Origin: Gimesia algae
Lineage (GTDB): Bacteria; Planctomycetota; Planctomycetia; Planctomycetales; Planctomycetaceae
Length of the DNA: 64,000 nucleotides
Assembly (NCBI RefSeq): GCF_007746795.1
Contig: NZ_CP036343.1
Coordinates: 2,779,369 to 2,843,368, forward strand
Direction: 5' to 3'
Shown here: piece by piece, positions 36,078 through 45,210 of the stretch
Layout: every line of letters begins with the position of its first letter
Position numbering within the stretch: position 1 is the stretch's first letter
The notes under the pieces: generated by a model
Databases searched by the model: none
Told to the model about the DNA's origin: nothing
Seen by the model: only the letters and a program-made list of their open reading frames with translations
Made by a program: the position numbers and the translations under genes

Positions 36078-36632
36078 ATGAAAATGAGCGGGGCACGAAC
36101 CTTGTTGGATGACAGGAACAGTCGGTTTACCAGAGTGACCGGCTGCAGGCAGCGCACAGGGTCGGTTCTGCTAGAATTCATCCTGGCATTTCCGCTTATT
36201 TTGATCCTCTCTCTGGCGATTATTCAATTCGGATTCTTTGCGCTGCTGCAACAGACAGTGACAGTTGCCACAATTGAGGGCTCCCGCGAAGCCGCGCAGG
36301 TAGGTGCATCAACCGATTCGGTAGGAAACTTGATTAAACAATACGTTGCCTTGAATTCCTTGGATCTGATACTCACCTCACCGGCTGCTTCAGGATCTGG
36401 TAACGTTTTAGTAACGATTCAAACAGGGCCATCCACCGTGACAATTGGAAATAGTGATATCCCCTGCACCCCAGTCGGGCCTGATCCGACAGCTTCAGAA
36501 GTCAAGGTTACGGTTTGTACCAATCTAACTGATCCGAGTGGTGATACCCCCATCCCCGACCTCTTATCTTCATTTGGTTTCACGCTTTCGGGAAAACAGC
36601 TTGAAATCAGCGCTATGACCGGTTTAGAGTAA
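36078..36632 (+). CDS. TadE-like Flp-pilus-type protein (divergent third copy)
   Basis: A 184-residue protein if the ATG at 36078 is used; a TTG at 36045 would add 11 residues. It contains GSVLLEFILAFPLILILSLA, the TadE glutamate-containing membrane segment, followed by a FFALLQQTVTVATIEGSREA helix. It is divergent from the two - strand genes at 34465-35756, with ~320 nt between starts, and its C-terminus (IPDLLSSFGFTLSGKQLEIS) resembles that of the 35166 gene (IPDLLSSFGFSIQDYIVEHS), showing the two are paralogues. Confidence 0.75.
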   Translation: MKMSGARTLLDDRNSRFTRVTGCRQRTGSVLLEFILAFPLILILSLAIIQFGFFALLQQTVTVATIEGSREAAQVGASTDSVGNLIKQYVALNSLDLILTSPAASGSGNVLVTIQTGPSTVTIGNSDIPCTPVGPDPTASEVKVTVCTNLTDPSGDTPIPDLLSSFGFTLSGKQLEISAMTGLE

Positions 36633-36715
36633 CAGCTGTCTGTTTAACTCTTTCACACCTCATTAAGTTCTCTACTGACCTCGACGATCAGTCAGAACAG
36701 CAAGTTTCCCTGCAT

Positions 36716-36880
36716 ATGAACGAAATCGCGACAGGAATGTTCATCTGGCTGCTGAAGATACTGGGAGCATACCTGGGGATACTGATCGTGATGACCCTCA
36801 TACTTTCCCGCTGGAAAAAAAAGTCATCTCAGGAAACGGAAGAGATCGCCAACCAGAAGAAGCAACAGAAAAAACGCTGA
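36716..36880 (+). CDS. Small single-pass membrane protein, unknown function
   Basis: A 54-residue frame with ATG at 36716: a short polar start, one hydrophobic helix (FIWLLKILGAYLGILIVMTL), then a strongly charged Lys/Gln/Glu-rich tail ending QQKKR. The helix-plus-basic-tail layout is protein-like, and the frame fits neatly between the TadE-like gene and the convergent AsmA-like gene, but I know no family for it. Confidence 0.5.
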   Translation: MNEIATGMFIWLLKILGAYLGILIVMTLILSRWKKKSSQETEEIANQKKQQKKR

Positions 36881-36894
36881 TCTGCAGCATTCTC

Positions 36895-39800
36895 CTACTG
36901 AGCAAACGGCAGGGGGAACTGTTTCTGAGTCTGGTTACCGGATTGCGCAGGTCTTGCCCAGCGACCCGTTGCATTGCCGGCCGGTCTGCCTCGCATCACA
37001 TTATTCAGAAACGTTTTGAGAGAACCATCCAGCAGCGGGTTTGATTTGATATCCACGATCGGACTGGATGTGGTCCCCCGGAGTTCGACCCGAATCCAGC
37101 CACTGGTAGCATGTCCAATCAACTGGGTAATCGCTGGCAGAGGCAGCTGGCGGCGGGTAAGCTGAGAAAACAGATCCACTTTCAATCGACCGTCAAAGTG
37201 GGCTTCCCCCGCCTGACCGTACAGACTGATGGCGTTCCCTTTGAGCTCGATATACTTTAGATGAAATGTCTGGTTCGAGACCGTAAAATCACAGAAGGCC
37301 GAGTCAAAGGCGGTTTTATCGGGCTGCGCCAGGCGTACCACTTTGAAAATCTGTGCAATCGGAGGCAGCTCATAAATGGCAGCCGGGCTGATCTGTAACT
37401 GCCCCTGCCCTTTCAGGTCTGATTTACTGGACCCACGTCCCCAGAGCTGAATCCAGCCATTCATCACGCCACGCAACTGGGACTGCCCCGGCATATACCG
37501 AGCCGCATATTCTTCCAGCAAACCGCGGTTCAATTCAAGCTGCATGTTATAAGTGGGCACATCATTCAATTCAATATCCCCCATACAGGTCAGCACACCG
37601 CGAATTGCCTTGGCTGTAATCGGCTGCATGGAATTGATTTGAGGCAGACTGACCGACTGATACTTTTCACGACGAATCTCCCGTGAGCCAACAGTCAATC
37701 GTTGATCATGAATTTCAAACGGACCTTTAATTTCAGTCAGATGATAATCCAGAATGACTGCCGAATCTAAATCCAGGTCTCCCTTCAAATGCAGATGGCT
37801 TCCATCCCAAGTCCCTTCTGAATGCACCTTGCCATAGACCTTCGTGAGATCCACACCCGCCGTCAGCGTATTTTCAGCAAGATAGGAATTCATATCCCAG
37901 TAGGCCGTGATCGCTGTTCCCGGCTGTTGCGAACCGCGAAATTCAATCTTGCCATTGGCAGAGATCGGTCGCTGGATATTAAGCGTATTCAATGCCGATG
38001 CCATCGCTTCCGGCAGCGTTTTCTGAAAGGCACGATCAGTCGACAGGTCATCAATCGTCATATTTTCGAACAATACCCTCCAGTCCCCACTTGGAGTAAC
38101 TTCTGCAAGTGCCTTCTCAATTCCAATTTTTGTTTCATCATGATTTCCAGAAATACCGGACATGCGAACTTCACCGTTTCCCGTTTCAGGATTGACGAAA
38201 TAACTCGCATGAGCTTTCAGATTATCCAGAGGGTAGGGAAAGTCTTTCAGGCTCATGCTACCGTCAGACAAGTCTATGCGAGGAATTCTGACCTGCAACG
38301 GTTTGCCACGTTCCCAGATGACATGCGTATCCAGGCCGAGCTTTCCGGTTGGAGAGAAATTCGTCCAGAGTTCCTGCAACGATTCTGGTAATGCCAGCTT
38401 GAGACTGGTATCACAGGATGCATTTTCGGCTGATACTTTCAAATCCAGTTTACCATCATTGGCAAAACGGGCATAAGAACCATCCGCAGTCAGACTCGCA
38501 CTGCCATGTTTGCCAGTCAATTGTTCAAATCGTGTGACTCCCGTATTACTGAAATAGGATACACGCCCTTTGAGATCGCTGATTCGATACGGAAAATCCT
38601 GATACTGTAATGATCCATGATCCATTTCTGCTACGAAGTTCAAATGAATCGGCTGATCTAACAGAGGTTCTCGTGTAAGCCTGAGAGTGGCATCTGCTGT
38701 TCCCTGCAGATCAACCTCATCCAGTACTTTTCTGACGACTTCAGGAGAGGCAGCCCGCAGAGTCGCATCAATAGGCACTTGCTTGATCTGGACCAGGATC
38801 TCAATCTCTGAAGCAGGACCAGGATGTCTGACGTGGCCGTTCGCTTCCACACGCCGCTGGCCAGCCGTCCCGTCAAAGTTCAGTTCCAGTTTATCTCCCT
38901 GTGTTTGTCTCATTTGCCCTTTGATATGCGAAACGCGATAAGGGAAATGCACCGGAATCACTTCGGCATCATAAGTCGAAACGTTCAGGTTCTGAATCTG
39001 CCACTTGCCTGTGCCAGGATGATATAAATCCACCTCCAGATCCACATTGCCACTGGGACGCAGAGTATCATAGGTGCGGGCCAGTCCTCCCGAAAGTCGA
39101 TTTCGTAATCGTGCATCCAGTGGAAGCTTACGCGCCTGGAAGGAAAAAGAACTTTTATATTTCAGAGGTCCCGCAACGGTTGCATGCTCAGCAAAACGAT
39201 GATTGCCGTTCAATTCAAAGCTGGTCTCACCATTGAAGGCCTGTAAGCTCTGAACCTCCAGTCGCTGATTATTCACCAGAACTTTCCCTGCGATATTGCG
39301 CAATGGAAATGGTAACACCGGATGCTTCAGCTTACCTTCCCGCAAATGCGTGAGTACCTGAAACTGTGGTGGTTCGTCTTTGTTGCTGCGGGCAAGACTG
39401 AATTGAATATCCATCTGGGCACTGACTCCCAGATCGAACATGCCGGTAGCCGGATCTGGCTTTAACTGCATGGACGGAAATGCTGTTTTTAGTTGGGTCA
39501 TCAGCTCAGGGGAAATTCCTGTTGCCATCCGCACCAGATTCGGTCCGAACTCCAGTTGGCTCCATGTACCTGTAATCGAACCCAGTTTGGAATTGATATC
39601 CCAGTAGCCGGAGATCTCAAGTTTGCCCGCCTGGGGAATTGAAGTATGTCCTTCAATTTCATAACGGCTGGTTCCAGACGGGATGAGTCTCAAATCCAGA
39701 TTCTGAAACGTCATTGCCGTGGGAAGTCCCTGGGCTCCCCGTTCAAACTTCAACGATAGACTGCCCCGCTCAATGACCAGCTCGGGAAGCGGCTTATTAC

Positions 39801-40206
39801 TTTTGACCGGTTCCGGCAACCCTTCCCAGTTCCAGGTCCCGTCGGCCATCCTGACCAGAACCAGCTGCGGACGATTCAGAACCACTTTCTGCACGTCAAT
39901 GTCCAGATGCTGTGCGAGTTTTTCCTGATTCAAAGTGATCACGACTTCGGGTAAATCAATAATCGTGTCAGGATGATTCACTACGTGAACCCGACAGCCT
40001 TCAATCCGCACGCGGCGCCGAAAATCAAACTGTGCCCGGTCGATATCGAGCATCAGTCCCGGAATATGATTCGCAATCTTTTCCATGATGCCCGTTTTGG
40101 TCATTTCATCACTGCGCATCCATAGATAGTACCCGTAACTACCGCCGGTTATGACCAGCGAAATCAGGATCAACAGACACCATTGAAATGTTTTACGAAC
40201 AACCAT
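36895..40206 (-). CDS. AsmA/TamB-superfamily-like membrane-anchored protein
   Basis: A 1103-residue protein with an N-terminal transmembrane anchor (WCLLILISLVITGGSYGYYL) and a very long beta-rich region made of repeating strand patterns such as VRIEGCRVHVVNHPDTIIDL, RGSLSLKFERGAQGLPTAMT and LKGNAISLYGQAGEAHFDGR. The C-terminal third (GQLQISPAAIYELPPIAQIF, then VRLAQPDKTAFDSAFCDFTV) is the AsmA-like C-terminal pattern. Such repeating-beta-groove proteins span the periplasm and move phospholipids between membranes or tune outer-membrane assembly. The last ~40 residues are Gln/Pro rich. Stop lies 14 nt from the convergent small membrane gene. Confidence 0.8.
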   Translation of the reverse strand: MVVRKTFQWCLLILISLVITGGSYGYYLWMRSDEMTKTGIMEKIANHIPGLMLDIDRAQFDFRRRVRIEGCRVHVVNHPDTIIDLPEVVITLNQEKLAQHLDIDVQKVVLNRPQLVLVRMADGTWNWEGLPEPVKSNKPLPELVIERGSLSLKFERGAQGLPTAMTFQNLDLRLIPSGTSRYEIEGHTSIPQAGKLEISGYWDINSKLGSITGTWSQLEFGPNLVRMATGISPELMTQLKTAFPSMQLKPDPATGMFDLGVSAQMDIQFSLARSNKDEPPQFQVLTHLREGKLKHPVLPFPLRNIAGKVLVNNQRLEVQSLQAFNGETSFELNGNHRFAEHATVAGPLKYKSSFSFQARKLPLDARLRNRLSGGLARTYDTLRPSGNVDLEVDLYHPGTGKWQIQNLNVSTYDAEVIPVHFPYRVSHIKGQMRQTQGDKLELNFDGTAGQRRVEANGHVRHPGPASEIEILVQIKQVPIDATLRAASPEVVRKVLDEVDLQGTADATLRLTREPLLDQPIHLNFVAEMDHGSLQYQDFPYRISDLKGRVSYFSNTGVTRFEQLTGKHGSASLTADGSYARFANDGKLDLKVSAENASCDTSLKLALPESLQELWTNFSPTGKLGLDTHVIWERGKPLQVRIPRIDLSDGSMSLKDFPYPLDNLKAHASYFVNPETGNGEVRMSGISGNHDETKIGIEKALAEVTPSGDWRVLFENMTIDDLSTDRAFQKTLPEAMASALNTLNIQRPISANGKIEFRGSQQPGTAITAYWDMNSYLAENTLTAGVDLTKVYGKVHSEGTWDGSHLHLKGDLDLDSAVILDYHLTEIKGPFEIHDQRLTVGSREIRREKYQSVSLPQINSMQPITAKAIRGVLTCMGDIELNDVPTYNMQLELNRGLLEEYAARYMPGQSQLRGVMNGWIQLWGRGSSKSDLKGQGQLQISPAAIYELPPIAQIFKVVRLAQPDKTAFDSAFCDFTVSNQTFHLKYIELKGNAISLYGQAGEAHFDGRLKVDLFSQLTRRQLPLPAITQLIGHATSGWIRVELRGTTSSPIVDIKSNPLLDGSLKTFLNNVMRGRPAGNATGRWARPAQSGNQTQKQFPLPFAQ

Positions 40207-40239
40207 AGCTTTACTTAATCGATTGAGATCTCATTCAGA

Positions 40240-41514
40240 TCACGGATGGATTTCTTTCTTTTGAAACCGGGAAACATACAACTGGCAAATCCCCACTGCT
40301 GACAGAATATCCAAACTGTATTCCGCCGGCAGTCGATACCGCAGCGAACTGACAAACACCATATGAATCAGTGAAAAATACAAGATCGGTCCTGCAGTGA
40401 TCAGCAACAACAGACATTGATTCCGCGAGACCCAGGCCCCATAAATGGCAAAGACCAACACAGGAACAAAAACCACCGATACCGCCAGCATCATCCACCA
40501 CGACTGAAACTGGGCAGCATTCGGCCACGGTTTCCAGTAACGCAGCAGCTTCGCGCCCATTAACTGAATTACACGCCCCGGATGCTGCTTCGCATAAGCC
40601 ACAGCCCGCTGTGTGTAGTGTTGATTCATTTCGTATTCCGTCATGGAGTCCAACACATGTTCCTGATCAAAAAAAGTCATATCACTGTCACCGGTTGCCC
40701 CTGGATTCAAACCATCGTACAGACTCGGTCCCGACCAGAGTGTGGTTGGAACAACATGGCCTGTCACGCGATAATTTCGTACCACCCAGGGCAACAGCAT
40801 CAAGCTAAAACCTGCAAGCAATATCAGCGATCTCTGCACCGCAACCTTACGATGCCCTTTCGCGCTGAAAATATAAAACACGACAACCAGAGGAACGATC
40901 AGTAACCAGCTGGGTCTCACGTAATAAGCCAGGGCGAGTGATACACCTGCCAGCAGTGACCAGAGGATTCCCCTGTTCTGATCTGTTTTCTCCCATTTGA
41001 TTTTTGATAATTTCACAAGCACCCATAACGAAATCAGCATCGTGAGTGCAAATACAGTCTCACTTAATATCAGCACACTGAATCCCGCCATCACCGGAGA
41101 GACTGCCGTCAGCCCTGCTGCCAGCACCCCCACCGTTTCATTCACCAGTTCGGTTCCCAGCAAATAAACAACGAAACAGGTCACCACTCCCAGCAAGGCC
41201 AACACCATGCGCACCCGCGCATGCGATTCCCCGACCACCGCCATCGCTCCTGCCAGCACCAGGGGAAAACCGGGCATCCGTAGTACACGTCTGGGTGGCA
41301 TGTAAATCGAATACGGTTCGCCCTGCTTAATTGCCTGGGCCAGCTTCCAGTACCCCTCAGCATCTCCTTCAATCACATAGGTTCGTCCTGGCTGACGCTC
41401 CAATTGGCGCTGCACGTACGCCGCCACACCGCACCTGAGCAATGCGGATATCAATAAAACCAATAATAATAAACACTTAAGCCGTTTTGTTTGCGGCATA
41501 TTTTTCCCTGCCAC
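40240..41514 (-). CDS. Polytopic glycosyltransferase, GT39/PMT-like
   Basis: A 424-residue protein with about ten hydrophobic segments. After the first helix comes a periplasmic loop with the acidic motif EGDAEGYWKLAQAI and the RMPGFPLVLAG motif, both typical of dolichyl/undecaprenyl-phosphate-sugar-dependent membrane glycosyltransferases. It would transfer a sugar from a lipid carrier to a glycan, lipid or protein on the outer face of the membrane. It sits 33 nt upstream of the AsmA-like gene on the same strand and may be co-transcribed with it. Confidence 0.8.
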   Translation of the reverse strand: MAGKNMPQTKRLKCLLLLVLLISALLRCGVAAYVQRQLERQPGRTYVIEGDAEGYWKLAQAIKQGEPYSIYMPPRRVLRMPGFPLVLAGAMAVVGESHARVRMVLALLGVVTCFVVYLLGTELVNETVGVLAAGLTAVSPVMAGFSVLILSETVFALTMLISLWVLVKLSKIKWEKTDQNRGILWSLLAGVSLALAYYVRPSWLLIVPLVVVFYIFSAKGHRKVAVQRSLILLAGFSLMLLPWVVRNYRVTGHVVPTTLWSGPSLYDGLNPGATGDSDMTFFDQEHVLDSMTEYEMNQHYTQRAVAYAKQHPGRVIQLMGAKLLRYWKPWPNAAQFQSWWMMLAVSVVFVPVLVFAIYGAWVSRNQCLLLLITAGPILYFSLIHMVFVSSLRYRLPAEYSLDILSAVGICQLYVSRFQKKEIHP

Positions 41515-41820
41515 TTTTGAAAATGTGGGAATAGTACGACTACTCGACTATCAGGGTCAATTCCAATATAGCTGCCCCTCATCCTCAGGTATAAATCATC
41601 TCCGATTTGAGCACACGATTTCCCAGATAGCAGACACCTCTACTGAACAAACTACGTAATGACGGGAATCGACAAATCAGAATCGGTCCCTTCCAAGTCA
41701 CCCATCTTGACACGAAATCAATGATCCAGTAGTCTCCGTCCCCTCTCTCTCAAGACGCATCACCTCCACTACATCTCACTCCTTTCACGAAGCCCCATTT
41801 TTTTAAGGCTGAGGGAAACT
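41515..41820. other. Divergent intergenic region
   Basis: 306 nt between the divergent GT39-like and FlgA-FlgI-like genes. A TTGACA is present at 41708-41713 (+ strand), but the hexamer 17 nt downstream (TAGTCT) is a poor -10. No other structure is seen. Confidence 0.5.
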
Positions 41821-43608
41821 ATGCGCTATCTCAAATTTTCGATACTGTCTGGAATCGCCCTGTTCGCAGTCGCCATGTTTTTTCTTTCCCGTTCGATCAA
41901 TGGCTTTCTCGAAGTCAGCAACGAATCGGAGCAGGTTGCGACCGACTCTGCATTGGAACTATCATTATCAGAACCTGGCGAATTTCCCGAACTGAACCTG
42001 GATTTCCCGGCGGGGTCAAATGAGAGTCCTGAGAAACCAGAATCAGTCCTCGAATCTCAAACCAGTCAAACGGACAATAAGCCATCCACTCAAAAAACAC
42101 CGGGGCAAGTTTCCGGTCAGCCCAAGGTTCGACTGTTAACTACGGTCCCAAATCAGACAGGGACTGTGCCCGAATTGAATATTCTGTTGCTCTCACAAAC
42201 GACCAGAGAACAACGCACTACTTTAATTGAGGAACTCATTCGCCTGGACGCTGATCTGGTGCGCCACGTGGCGATCGCGGCCGGTCTCCAGCAAGACCAG
42301 TCATCCGGCGTGCGGCGGAAAGTACAGCAGATCGCACTTTCTGGCAGTGCTCCAGGGCAGACAATCTCAGCAGGTTATTCACCCAGACAGCATCCGACCC
42401 TGGGAGGATCGTTCCTGGTACATCAACAACAGACTACACAAATCGTAGCCACTTACCGTGGAATCTCAATTAAGTTTTCAGGGACTCCTCTGCAAAATGG
42501 TCAACTGCACCAGACGGTAAAAGTGGTTCCCGCAAATACCAATACACTGATGCCGGCAACCGTTATAAGTCAGAATCTGGTAGCCATCGATCTGCCGGCT
42601 CAACTCTCACAGGCTGTCAGTAACCAGTCGGTTCCTGCAGTAAAGCTGTCTGAGGTGGGGGAATTTCAGCCAGCAGAAATCGTAAAGCTGACAGGTGCAG
42701 GCCTGGTGATCGGTTTGAATGGTACCGGCGACCGAAATATCTCTGCGGAAGCGATCCGGGCACTCAAGTCATCCCTGAATGCGATGAACATCGATCAGCG
42801 CAGCATCAAAACACCAATTCAGTCCGGGAACCTGGCCAATGTTTCAATTGTGGTCTATATCCCTAATCAGGGTGTTTCCCGTGGAAAGCAGCTGGAATGC
42901 TACGTTTCAGCTGCCACTCCAGGAGTCGATCTGACCGGTGGATATCTTCTGCCCACGACGATGATTATTTCCGGTTCAAAAAACTCAAAAGCAGACGCGA
43001 TGGCGATGGGCTCAGTGCAGACCGACCAGAGCAAACAGAAATCGCAGGCCATGATTGCCAGAGGCGCGCAACTCCTTACAGATGTGAATCCTCGACTGGT
43101 TTCAGGCCAGGGAATTCCTCACCTCAAGTTTTTTCTGAATGCGGATTCACATACTCCCCAGTTAAGCACTCTGATCACACGTCAGATCAATCAGTTTCTA
43201 CAGTCGGAAAAACAGCTGAATTCCAAAGCCATGCTGCAATCTTCCAGTCTGATCATGATCTCACTCCCTCATAATGACCCACAGCAGGCACATCATCTGG
43301 CAACACAGTTACTTTCACTCTCTCTACCGCTACAGTCGGGCACGCCTGAAGCAGAACCGCCACAAGTTATCATCGAAAGTAGAACAGGAAAACTTCAAAC
43401 CAGAGGCAATGTGCTTCTACAGTCTGCTTTCGTGAACCAGCAGGATCTGATCCTGGAAGTCGGAACTTCAACACAAAACGGCACTACAAATGGCGCGGAT
43501 TTACTTGCGCTGATGCAACATCTGCAGATCCCTCAACAAACTCAAATTCAGCTCCTGCTGCAACTTCAACAACAGGGAAAAATCAACGCACCGCTGCTCC
43601 GGCAGTAA
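41821..43608 (+). CDS. FlgA-like plus FlgI-like fusion, membrane-anchored
   Basis: A 595-residue protein with an N-terminal membrane anchor (FSILSGIALFAVAMFFLS) and a long Ser/Pro/Thr/Glu-rich linker to ~residue 115. Residues ~210-258 (ATYRGISIKFSGTPLQNGQL, then VKVVPANTNTLMPATVISQN) follow the C-terminal SAF-like domain of the P-ring chaperone FlgA. Residues ~285-450 (IVKLTGAGLVIGLNGTGDRN, VYIPNQGVSRGKQLECYVSA, GGYLLPTTM) clearly match FlgI, the flagellar P-ring subunit. The C-terminal ~100 residues are Gln-rich. No flagellar genes are nearby. FlgI-type domains occur in planctomycete secreted proteins of unknown role; a ring-forming periplasmic structure is possible. Confidence 0.75.
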   Translation: MRYLKFSILSGIALFAVAMFFLSRSINGFLEVSNESEQVATDSALELSLSEPGEFPELNLDFPAGSNESPEKPESVLESQTSQTDNKPSTQKTPGQVSGQPKVRLLTTVPNQTGTVPELNILLLSQTTREQRTTLIEELIRLDADLVRHVAIAAGLQQDQSSGVRRKVQQIALSGSAPGQTISAGYSPRQHPTLGGSFLVHQQQTTQIVATYRGISIKFSGTPLQNGQLHQTVKVVPANTNTLMPATVISQNLVAIDLPAQLSQAVSNQSVPAVKLSEVGEFQPAEIVKLTGAGLVIGLNGTGDRNISAEAIRALKSSLNAMNIDQRSIKTPIQSGNLANVSIVVYIPNQGVSRGKQLECYVSAATPGVDLTGGYLLPTTMIISGSKNSKADAMAMGSVQTDQSKQKSQAMIARGAQLLTDVNPRLVSGQGIPHLKFFLNADSHTPQLSTLITRQINQFLQSEKQLNSKAMLQSSSLIMISLPHNDPQQAHHLATQLLSLSLPLQSGTPEAEPPQVIIESRTGKLQTRGNVLLQSAFVNQQDLILEVGTSTQNGTTNGADLLALMQHLQIPQQTQIQLLLQLQQQGKINAPLLRQ

Positions 43609-43697
43609 GCCACCCCTTGTCGTTGCATGGTAAATGTGGGAAAATTTCAGATCAACTGAGATATTATGGTCCCGTTTGTGATTGAGTCGATACTTTC

Positions 43698-44543
43698 ATG
43701 TTTTCCGAATTAACAGGCACCCAACTGCTCATTCTTGCACAAAGGATTGTCCCGGTGATTCTACTGGGACTGTTATGGAGCTGGGAAAGTTGGGCTGCGT
43801 TTAAACCTTATGACAGACAGATCCGTTATCGGCATGCCTTTCATAACCTGCTGCTGGCGATTCTGAATGCCCTCTTCATTGGACTGTTATTTGGAACAGC
43901 CGTCGAATTCATGTCCCAATGGTCACGCGAACACGACTGGGGGCTGCTTTATCAGTTACCACTGGGAATGTTCTGGAAAACAACTCTGGCCGTCGTGTTG
44001 CTGGATGTCTGGATGTATTGCTGGCACTGGTTGAATCATCGCATCCCCCTGTTCTGGCGATTTCACCGTATGCATCACAGCGATCCTCACATGGACGTCT
44101 CCACTGCCACACGCTTCCACTGGGGTGAACTGACTTTCTCTACCCTGTCTCGTCTGGCGTTAATCCCCATCCTCGGACTGCAGATCTGGCAGCTGGTCGT
44201 TTACAGCATCCTGGTTTATCTGTCCACACAGTTTCATCACGCCAATATCTCACTGGGAAAAGCCGATCCCGTTTTGCGCTGGCTGTTTGTGACGCCTGAC
44301 ATGCATAAAATCCATCATTCACGCCTTCATCGGGAATTCAATTCCAATTATTCAACAGTTTTTTCCTGCTGGGATCGTCTGGCTGGTACCTACCAGATGC
44401 GCAATCACCTCGAAAACATCGAGTTTGGTCTTTCTGAATATGATGAACCAGACAGGCAAACTCTGTTAGGCATGTGGAAAACTCCATTTTACCCCCCGTC
44501 TCCACAACCGGACCCACAAAACAGGAAAAGACCTCCAGACTGA
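43698..44543 (+). CDS. Sterol desaturase / fatty acid hydroxylase family membrane protein
   Basis: A 281-residue polytopic protein with the eight-histidine di-iron signature of the family: HWLNH (~117-121), HRMHHSD (~131-137), a later QFHHANIS and HKIHHSRLH. Four to five hydrophobic helices surround these motifs. Members add hydroxyl groups or double bonds to lipids, sterols or carotenoids using di-iron and O2; the substrate here is not deducible. The C-terminus is proline-rich. It is a stand-alone gene. Confidence 0.9.
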   Translation: MFSELTGTQLLILAQRIVPVILLGLLWSWESWAAFKPYDRQIRYRHAFHNLLLAILNALFIGLLFGTAVEFMSQWSREHDWGLLYQLPLGMFWKTTLAVVLLDVWMYCWHWLNHRIPLFWRFHRMHHSDPHMDVSTATRFHWGELTFSTLSRLALIPILGLQIWQLVVYSILVYLSTQFHHANISLGKADPVLRWLFVTPDMHKIHHSRLHREFNSNYSTVFSCWDRLAGTYQMRNHLENIEFGLSEYDEPDRQTLLGMWKTPFYPPSPQPDPQNRKRPPD

Positions 44544-44617
44544 CTTTTCTGCTCTGCTTTTTAATAGAACCAGCACGCCCCAGCCGATACTCTGTATGTG
44601 ATTCTGAACTTTATGTC

Positions 44618-44646
44618 TTGGCAAAGAACCGTCTTCGGGGTATACT
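44618..44646 (+). promoter_or_regulatory. Strong sigma70-type promoter for the DEAD-box helicase leader
   Basis: TTGGCA (44618-44623), exact 17-nt spacer, TATACT (44641-44646): each hexamer matches 5 of 6 consensus positions. Transcription would start near 44653, giving a leader of about 560 nt before the helicase start codon. Confidence 0.6.
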
Positions 44647-44652
44647 TTGCTG

Positions 44653-45210
44653 AGTACCTGAGTATATTTATATCAAATTCAGGACTATCTGGTTGGAACA
44701 AGCGAGTAGCGTGACCTCTTGAATGGACACGTTTTCCGACCTGAAAGGGTGTTTTACAGAGCTGGATCCTCTTGTGGCCCTTTCTACTTGTGCAACTGGT
44801 TTGTTGCACATCCCTGCTAACTGCCAACGGTTGTGTTGACCGCTGACTTAAGCATCCGCGTCGTTGTGGACGCATCGAATTCTGTGATTTTCTTGTTTAT
44901 CCAGAGTTCCCACAGAAGCGACGTTTGCTTTTGGTCAAGCTGGTCCCACCTGCTTCCCCCCAAGCGAATCCCTGAAGAGTCAGGCGAACGATTCACCTGC
45001 TCTCGTATACTCCCAGGTGTACTGTTGCAACCAGACGGAACCGATGAATCTCACATGATCGTGAATCAGCGTCCCTCCGCTCTGTCTCCCAAAACGAATC
45101 GAATTACAAACAATAGCAGTCTTGTCATCTGTGTAGATTCACAGAATTTATCCAACATGATAAAGCCAGATTTCGGCAGGCAGGACCAGTAAAAACATTA
45201 AGGCAAAACA
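44653..45210 (+). promoter_or_regulatory. Long, structured 5' leader of the DEAD-box helicase mRNA
   Basis: About 560 nt between the predicted start of transcription and the TTG start codon. It can form a perfect 8-bp hairpin TGTGCAAC/GTTGCACA (44789-44810) and GCGTC/GACGC (44858-44873). Long structured leaders are known for cold-induced DEAD-box helicase mRNAs. An open frame at 44833-45192 shows no protein-like features. Confidence 0.4.

Noticed and set aside
44833-45192. 119-codon frame in the helicase leader
   Set aside because: Composition is not protein-like and it lies wholly inside the predicted leader; no family recognised.
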